Below, piece after piece: positions 5,484-8,337 of a DNA stretch of 8,337 bases (within the stretch, counting starts at the first letter, position 1; each line of letters opens with the position of its first letter). This DNA is from an uncultured Actinomycetes bacterium (GTDB lineage: Bacteria > Actinomycetota > Acidimicrobiia > Acidimicrobiales > Acidimicrobilacustridaceae): contig CAMFLJ010000158.1 in NCBI GenBank assembly GCA_945957335.1, positions 1 to 8,337 on the forward strand. Reading direction: 5' to 3'. Under the pieces are notes generated by a model. The model saw nothing but the letters and a program-made list of their open reading frames with translations. It made no database searches and was not told the DNA's origin. The translations under genes were made by a program, and so were the position numbers.

Positions 5484-5518
5484 GGAGGGCGATCCCGCAT
5501 CGGGAGGAGGCGCCCTCC
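5484..5518 (-). terminator. two-part hairpin between the SDR and the reductase
   Basis: GGAGGGCG (5484-5491) pairs with CGCCCTCC (5511-5518), and inside it TCCCG (5493-5497) pairs with CGGGA (5501-5505) around a CAT loop. The structure begins 45 bases after the stop of the upstream SDR and ends 23 bases before the reductase start. It is probably a terminator without a T-run; it could also lie in the reductase leader if that gene's promoter is further upstream. Confidence 0.45.
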
Positions 5519-5563
5519 GTCACGTGCCCCGCTCCCGGCCGGGCGTGGTGGGTCGCGGCGTGC

Positions 5564-6475
5564 TCAGCCGCCCTGGAGGAGGTGCTTGGGCACGATGGTG
5601 TCGAGCTCGGCGAGGGTCCAGGGCGGGGCTTCGCGGTGGTCGCCCCGGAACGCGGTGTGGGCGAGCTCGTAGCGGGTCCAGTTGCCGAGCTCGCCACCGA
5701 CGGCGTGGAAGACCTGGCCGGTGACGCCGTCGGCGGCATCGGTGCACAGCCACGCCACGATGGGGGCGACGTACTCGGGCGGCGGGGTGTTGATGTAGCT
5801 GTCCCACTCGTCCTCGGTGATCTGGCCCGATGCCCGGAGCTGCTCGAACATCGGCCGGGCGACGGCGTGGAGGCGGGTCGCCCCGCCGGGCGAGAGGCAG
5901 TTGGCCGTGACCGCGGTGCCGAGGTTCTCGTGGGCGATGGCCCGGGTCATCGACACGACGCCTCCCATGGCGGCGGCGAAGATCGGCTGGCCGAGCAGGC
6001 CGGTCGCGCCGTGGGACGTGGTGGTGATGAGGCGACCCCAGCCCCGCTCCTGCATGCCCGGCAGAGCGGCCTTGGCCAGCCAGAACTTCTGGTGGAGGAA
6101 GAGCGCCATGAACTGCTGGTAGGCGTCGTCGTCGGCGGCCAGGGTGCCGTCGAGCACCGCCCCTGCGCACCCGACCACGATGTCGACCTTGCCGTAGGCG
6201 TCGATGCCGGTCTGCACCGCCGAGCGGCAGCCCTCCGGGTCGGCGACCGACTCGTGGTTCGCCACCGCCTCGCCCCCGGCCGCCTTGATCGCCTCGACCG
6301 TGGCGTTGGCCGCGGCCGAGTTGCGCCCGGTGGCGAACTCGTCGGTGCCGAGGTCGTTGACCACCACCGACGCGCCGTGCGCGGCCAGCGCCATCGCGCA
6401 CGCCTGGCCGATGCCGTTGCCGGCCCCGGTCACCAGCGCGACGCGCCCCTTCAGCCGATCCGAGCTGTCCCCCAC
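5564..6475 (-). CDS. SDR-fold protein with replaced catalytic Tyr and Lys (probable pseudoenzyme)
   Basis: This 303-residue protein has a clear SDR cofactor fold: TGAGNGIG at residues 16-23, β2 ending VVVND (37-41, the Asp favouring NAD), and the strand DIVVGCAG (98-105) where NNAG is usual. The catalytic YxxxK position reads FAAAM (166-170), so both the proton-donor Tyr and the Lys are lost; S154 in TTTSHG may keep the Ser. The overall pattern, including GRLI, QPxFAAA and the SPGG after β6, resembles the actinobacterial 17β-HSD4/FabG-like branch used in lipid and steroid β-oxidation. The C-terminus (residues 230-303) is longer than in FabG. The frame is intact and codon use is like that of its neighbours, so this is not a decayed gene. 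The start is GTG at 6475, supported by agggggaa just upstream and by the distance to the Rossmann motif. Confidence 0.9.
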   Translation of the reverse strand: MGDSSDRLKGRVALVTGAGNGIGQACAMALAAHGASVVVNDLGTDEFATGRNSAAANATVEAIKAAGGEAVANHESVADPEGCRSAVQTGIDAYGKVDIVVGCAGAVLDGTLAADDDAYQQFMALFLHQKFWLAKAALPGMQERGWGRLITTTSHGATGLLGQPIFAAAMGGVVSMTRAIAHENLGTAVTANCLSPGGATRLHAVARPMFEQLRASGQITEDEWDSYINTPPPEYVAPIVAWLCTDAADGVTGQVFHAVGGELGNWTRYELAHTAFRGDHREAPPWTLAELDTIVPKHLLQGG

Positions 6476-6489
6476 GGTGTTCCCCCTCG
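6476..6489 (-). promoter_or_regulatory. ribosome binding site deciding the GTG start of the SDR pseudoenzyme
   Basis: On the minus strand, cgagggggaacacc immediately precedes the GTG at 6475, placing agggggaa at a normal distance. The core matches that of the other SDR gene (acaagggggaaccac before its ATG) at 11 of 12 positions. It supports GTG as the start; there is no nearer in-frame ATG before the cofactor motif. Confidence 0.7.
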
Positions 6490-6529
6490 TGTCGTCCCGC
6501 GCGCCGGTGACGGCGGCGGAGGTCTGCGT

Positions 6530-6553
6530 GCCGCGCTCCCCCTCGAGCGCGGC
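6530..6553 (-). terminator. 9-bp GC-rich hairpin after the GGDEF gene
   Basis: GCCGCGCTC (6530-6538) is the exact complement of GAGCGCGGC (6545-6553) with a 6-base loop. It starts 52 bases beyond the GGDEF gene's stop on the minus strand and about 55 bases upstream of the next gene's start. The position and stability suit a terminator; there is no T-run. Confidence 0.5.
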
Positions 6554-6605
6554 CGAGCCCGCAGTCTCCCAGCCCTGCCCTCGTCGCGCCTCGGATCCGC
6601 CCGGG

Positions 6606-7646
6606 TCAGGCCTCCCAGCGCACGGCCGGCTTCAGGCCGTTCTGCTTGATGTGCTGGAGGAGGGCTTGGGCGCGCACCTGGGCACCGTCGAGGCCCGGCC
6701 GGTCGCGCACCTCGACCACCCCGGCCGAGAAGCTGACCGTGCGGCCGGCGATCGGCGGCTCGTCCATCACCCGATCGAGCACGTCGGCCAGGCGCTCACC
6801 CAGGTCTCGTGCGGAGAGCCCCGGCGCGGCCACGACGAACTCGTCGCCTCCCCATCGGCCGGCCGCGGCGGACGGGTCGGCGCCGGCGATCGCTCGGGCC
6901 ACCCGCCGGATGGCCTCGTCCCCCGCCTCGTAGAGGCCCGCCGACGAGTTGAAGCCTCTGAGGTCGTCGAGGTCGACGAATGCCAGGGCGCAGGGCATCG
7001 ACATCGACGCCAGCAGGAGCTCGCTGCCGACTCGGTTGCGCAAGCCGGTGAGGCCGTCCCTGTGGGCGGCGTCGAGGGCCGCGTCGAGCTGACGAGAGAG
7101 CGTCGCGATCTCGGCTTCGGCGCCGGGGCTCAGCCCGAGGGCCGCCTCGAGCTGGTGGACCCTTTCCTGGAGAGGCCGTCGACGTTCGCGGTCCAGCTCG
7201 ACCCGGGCCGCCCACAGCGGCGAGCCCGAGCGGGCGTCGGGGCCGCCACGGGCGACCACCACCACATCGACATCCGCGTCCAGCTGGCCGATGGCGAGTC
7301 GCACCCGACGCGCGAGCTGCTGGAGGACCGCGGGGTCGATGTCCGGCACGACGACCGCCAGCTGAGCGAGCCCCACCCGGCCGATGACGACATCGGGTCC
7401 GTTCGCCTCGGTCAGGACCTCGCTCAGGAGGGCCACGAGAGCCTCGGCCTCGTGAGCGTGTGCCACCTCGACATCCACCACCACGACACCGAAGCCCGCG
7501 GCGACGGCGCCACCTGCGGCATCGGCCCCTCGATGCGCCAGCCGCTCGACGAGAGCGACGAGCTCGGACTCCGTGATCAGAACAGGCCTTGCCGGCTCGA
7601 CATCCGCCACTGACGCATGTTCACACGTCGCGACGCCGGCCTCCAT
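6606..7646 (-). CDS. GGDEF-domain protein (probable diguanylate cyclase) with N-terminal pseudo-GGDEF domain
   Basis: This 346-residue soluble protein has no membrane segments. The C-terminal half (195-346) is a GGDEF domain: DGLTGLRNR at 197-205, metal-binding FVDLD at 223-227, N233 and D243 in substrate-binding positions (one extra residue lies between them), intact GRWGGDEF at 263-270, and SFSAGV at 305-310. Such domains make c-di-GMP from two GTP. The inhibitory I-site RxxD just before GGDEF is absent (D257 to A260 there), so product feedback at that site is not expected. The N-terminal half (about 22-120) appears to be a degenerate copy: GRVGLAQLAVVVP at 89-101 aligns without gaps to GRWGGDEFVVAAP at 263-275. 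A charged helix (145-195) joins them. The ATG at 7646 has a weak, distant ribosome binding site (aaggg) that overlaps a small hairpin, so the exact start is less certain than the frame. Confidence 0.9.
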   Translation of the reverse strand: MEAGVATCEHASVADVEPARPVLITESELVALVERLAHRGADAAGGAVAAGFGVVVVDVEVAHAHEAEALVALLSEVLTEANGPDVVIGRVGLAQLAVVVPDIDPAVLQQLARRVRLAIGQLDADVDVVVVARGGPDARSGSPLWAARVELDRERRRPLQERVHQLEAALGLSPGAEAEIATLSRQLDAALDAAHRDGLTGLRNRVGSELLLASMSMPCALAFVDLDDLRGFNSSAGLYEAGDEAIRRVARAIAGADPSAAAGRWGGDEFVVAAPGLSARDLGERLADVLDRVMDEPPIAGRTVSFSAGVVEVRDRPGLDGAQVRAQALLQHIKQNGLKPAVRWEA

Positions 7647-7660
7647 GGGTCGTGAGACCC
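7647..7660 (-). promoter_or_regulatory. small hairpin abutting the GGDEF start codon
   Basis: On the minus strand, GGGTC-TCAC-GACCC (7660 to 7647) ends directly before the ATG at 7646. The only Shine-Dalgarno-like sequence, aaggg, overlaps the hairpin's 5' arm and is otherwise about 12 bases from the ATG, further than normal. Folding could hide the site or change its spacing. At 5 bp it may also be chance in GC-rich DNA. Confidence 0.3.
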
Positions 7661-7708
7661 TTCGCCAGCGTGATGCCCACCGTGACCGACCGCACCTCGA
7701 CCCGCGGG

Positions 7709-8337
7709 TCAGCCCGTGTCGAAGAGGCCGCCCTGACCTCGGGCCCGGTCGGCGATGGCCCGAGCTCGGGCCTCGACGCTGGTCGGCCTCGGCGATGTCG
7801 ATGTCGTCGTGGACGGCGGGCCGTTCGCCGAGGAGTCGGCCGTCGACGATGGCTCACCCCGATGAGTGGCAGTCGCGTCGGGGCGGATGCCCGGGTCGGG
7901 TGGGGGTTGGCCGTCGTGGATGGTGAGCTCGGGTGTGCCGGCGTCGTCTGGCAGTGAACCGGTGCTGTCGGGCGCTCGACCAGCCGGTTCTGGCGGGATG
8001 AGCTTCCGTTTCCCGTTGGGTTGGAGTGGTCCGAAGGTGTGGCCGTGGTGGGTCTTGAGGTCGTGGTGGTGGCCGAAGGGCCGGGCGAGCTCGTCGAGTT
8101 CGGTGCGCTTGGTGGCGGCCCAGTCGGCGACGTGGTCGATCTCCAACCGGGCCTTGGAGCTGCACCCGTCGATCTGGCAGACCCCGTCGGTGAGCGCCTC
8201 CAGTGCCGTGCACTGCAGGGCGGTTGGCTTGCGGCCGAGGTGGACGACCTTGGAGATCTCGGTGCCCTTGGTGGTCACCGCCGCGATGAAGGCGTCGCCG
8301 TCGATCATCCGCCACACGTCAGGCACCGGGATCGGCC
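7709..8337 (-). CDS. DUF222/HNH endonuclease (REP13E12-like), C-terminal part, 5' end beyond window
   Basis: The frame is open to the right edge, so the N-terminal DUF222 region lies outside; about 209 residues are visible. The segment VPDVWRMIDGDAFIAAVTTKG, then SKVVHLGRKPTALQCTALE, is the usual lead-in to the HNH domain of this family. The nuclease core follows: CQIDGC (CxxxxC), LEIDHV with the Asp-His pair, then HHHDLKTHHG. The Cys usually seen just before the HH pair (LC..HH) is Phe here (RPFGHHH), so the second zinc-binding pair may be incomplete. After the core comes a Pro/Ser/Thr-rich, probably disordered tail of about 100 residues ending GQGGLFDTG. Genes of this family are often multicopy in actinobacterial genomes and linked to mobile repeats; their natural substrate is poorly known. 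It lies 62 bases upstream of the GGDEF gene on the same strand. Confidence 0.88.
   Translation of the reverse strand, partial: PIPVPDVWRMIDGDAFIAAVTTKGTEISKVVHLGRKPTALQCTALEALTDGVCQIDGCSSKARLEIDHVADWAATKRTELDELARPFGHHHDLKTHHGHTFGPLQPNGKRKLIPPEPAGRAPDSTGSLPDDAGTPELTIHDGQPPPDPGIRPDATATHRGEPSSTADSSANGPPSTTTSTSPRPTSVEARARAIADRARGQGGLFDTG

Noticed and set aside
5461..5739. N-terminal extension of the geranylgeranyl-reductase-like protein
   Set aside because: Upstream residues are Ser/Pro/Thr/Arg-rich and overlap the preceding SDR gene. The family normally begins a few residues before the GxGxxG strand, as the ATG at 5460 gives.
4934..6649. Long plus-strand open frame opposite the reductase and the second SDR
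   Set aside because: It spans two well-supported minus-strand genes and their gap, with Arg/Gly/Ala-rich shadow composition.
6204..7613. Long plus-strand open frame opposite the GGDEF gene
   Set aside because: It is the antisense frame of a gene with clear GGDEF motifs, and its own translation has no recognisable motif.
1..8337. CRISPR array, tRNA, rRNA, toxin-antitoxin or phage-defence cluster
   Set aside because: No regularly spaced repeats, no tRNA-like folds with TψC consensus, and no defence-family motifs were seen. The lone HNH fragment is of the REP13E12 type, not a recognised defence operon.

Overview
The window is high-GC DNA (roughly 70% by eye) with long antisense open frames, as expected of an actinobacterium. 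The gene families fit a member of the Actinomycetota, plausibly an acidimicrobial lineage: a DUF6204 protein, a DUF222/HNH nuclease of the REP13E12 type, a geranylgeranyl-reductase-family flavoprotein, several SDRs, and a coiled-coil/VanY secreted protein. This placement is inferred from family content only. Bases 1-44 are not biological. They match an Illumina Nextera i5 adapter with its index and the Tn5 mosaic end, so the left edge is an untrimmed contig end.

Layout. Two genes lie on the plus strand: the C-terminal tail of a probable APH/choline-kinase-like phosphotransferase (45-239) and a flavin-reductase-domain protein (392-892). Two closely related large hairpins (255-301 and 313-364) separate them. 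All remaining genes are on the minus strand. Read in transcription order (right to left) they are: the C-terminal part of a DUF222/HNH endonuclease cut by the right edge; a GGDEF protein; an SDR whose Tyr and Lys active-site residues are both replaced; a geranylgeranyl-reductase-family FAD enzyme; a secreted coiled-coil plus M15B (VanY) peptidase; a canonical SDR overlapping a SnoaL-like gene by one base; and a DUF6204 protein. The minus-strand block converges on the flavin reductase gene with an 11-base gap.

Most minus-strand genes appear to be separate units. Gaps of about 50-330 bases hold GC-rich hairpins just after stop codons (2661-2687, 5484-5518, 6530-6553). Only the SDR/SnoaL pair shows clear translational coupling. 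No shared pathway can be assigned. Two SDRs, a flavin reductase and an isoprenoid reductase suggest redox chemistry on lipid or isoprenoid substrates; the VanY protein suggests envelope remodelling; the GGDEF protein suggests c-di-GMP signalling.

I found no convincing new multi-gene system. The most interesting points are the tandem GGDEF layout with an N-terminal pseudo-GGDEF domain (GLAQL where GGDEF should be), the SDR with FxxxM in place of YxxxK, the paired hairpin repeats, and the adapter at the left edge.
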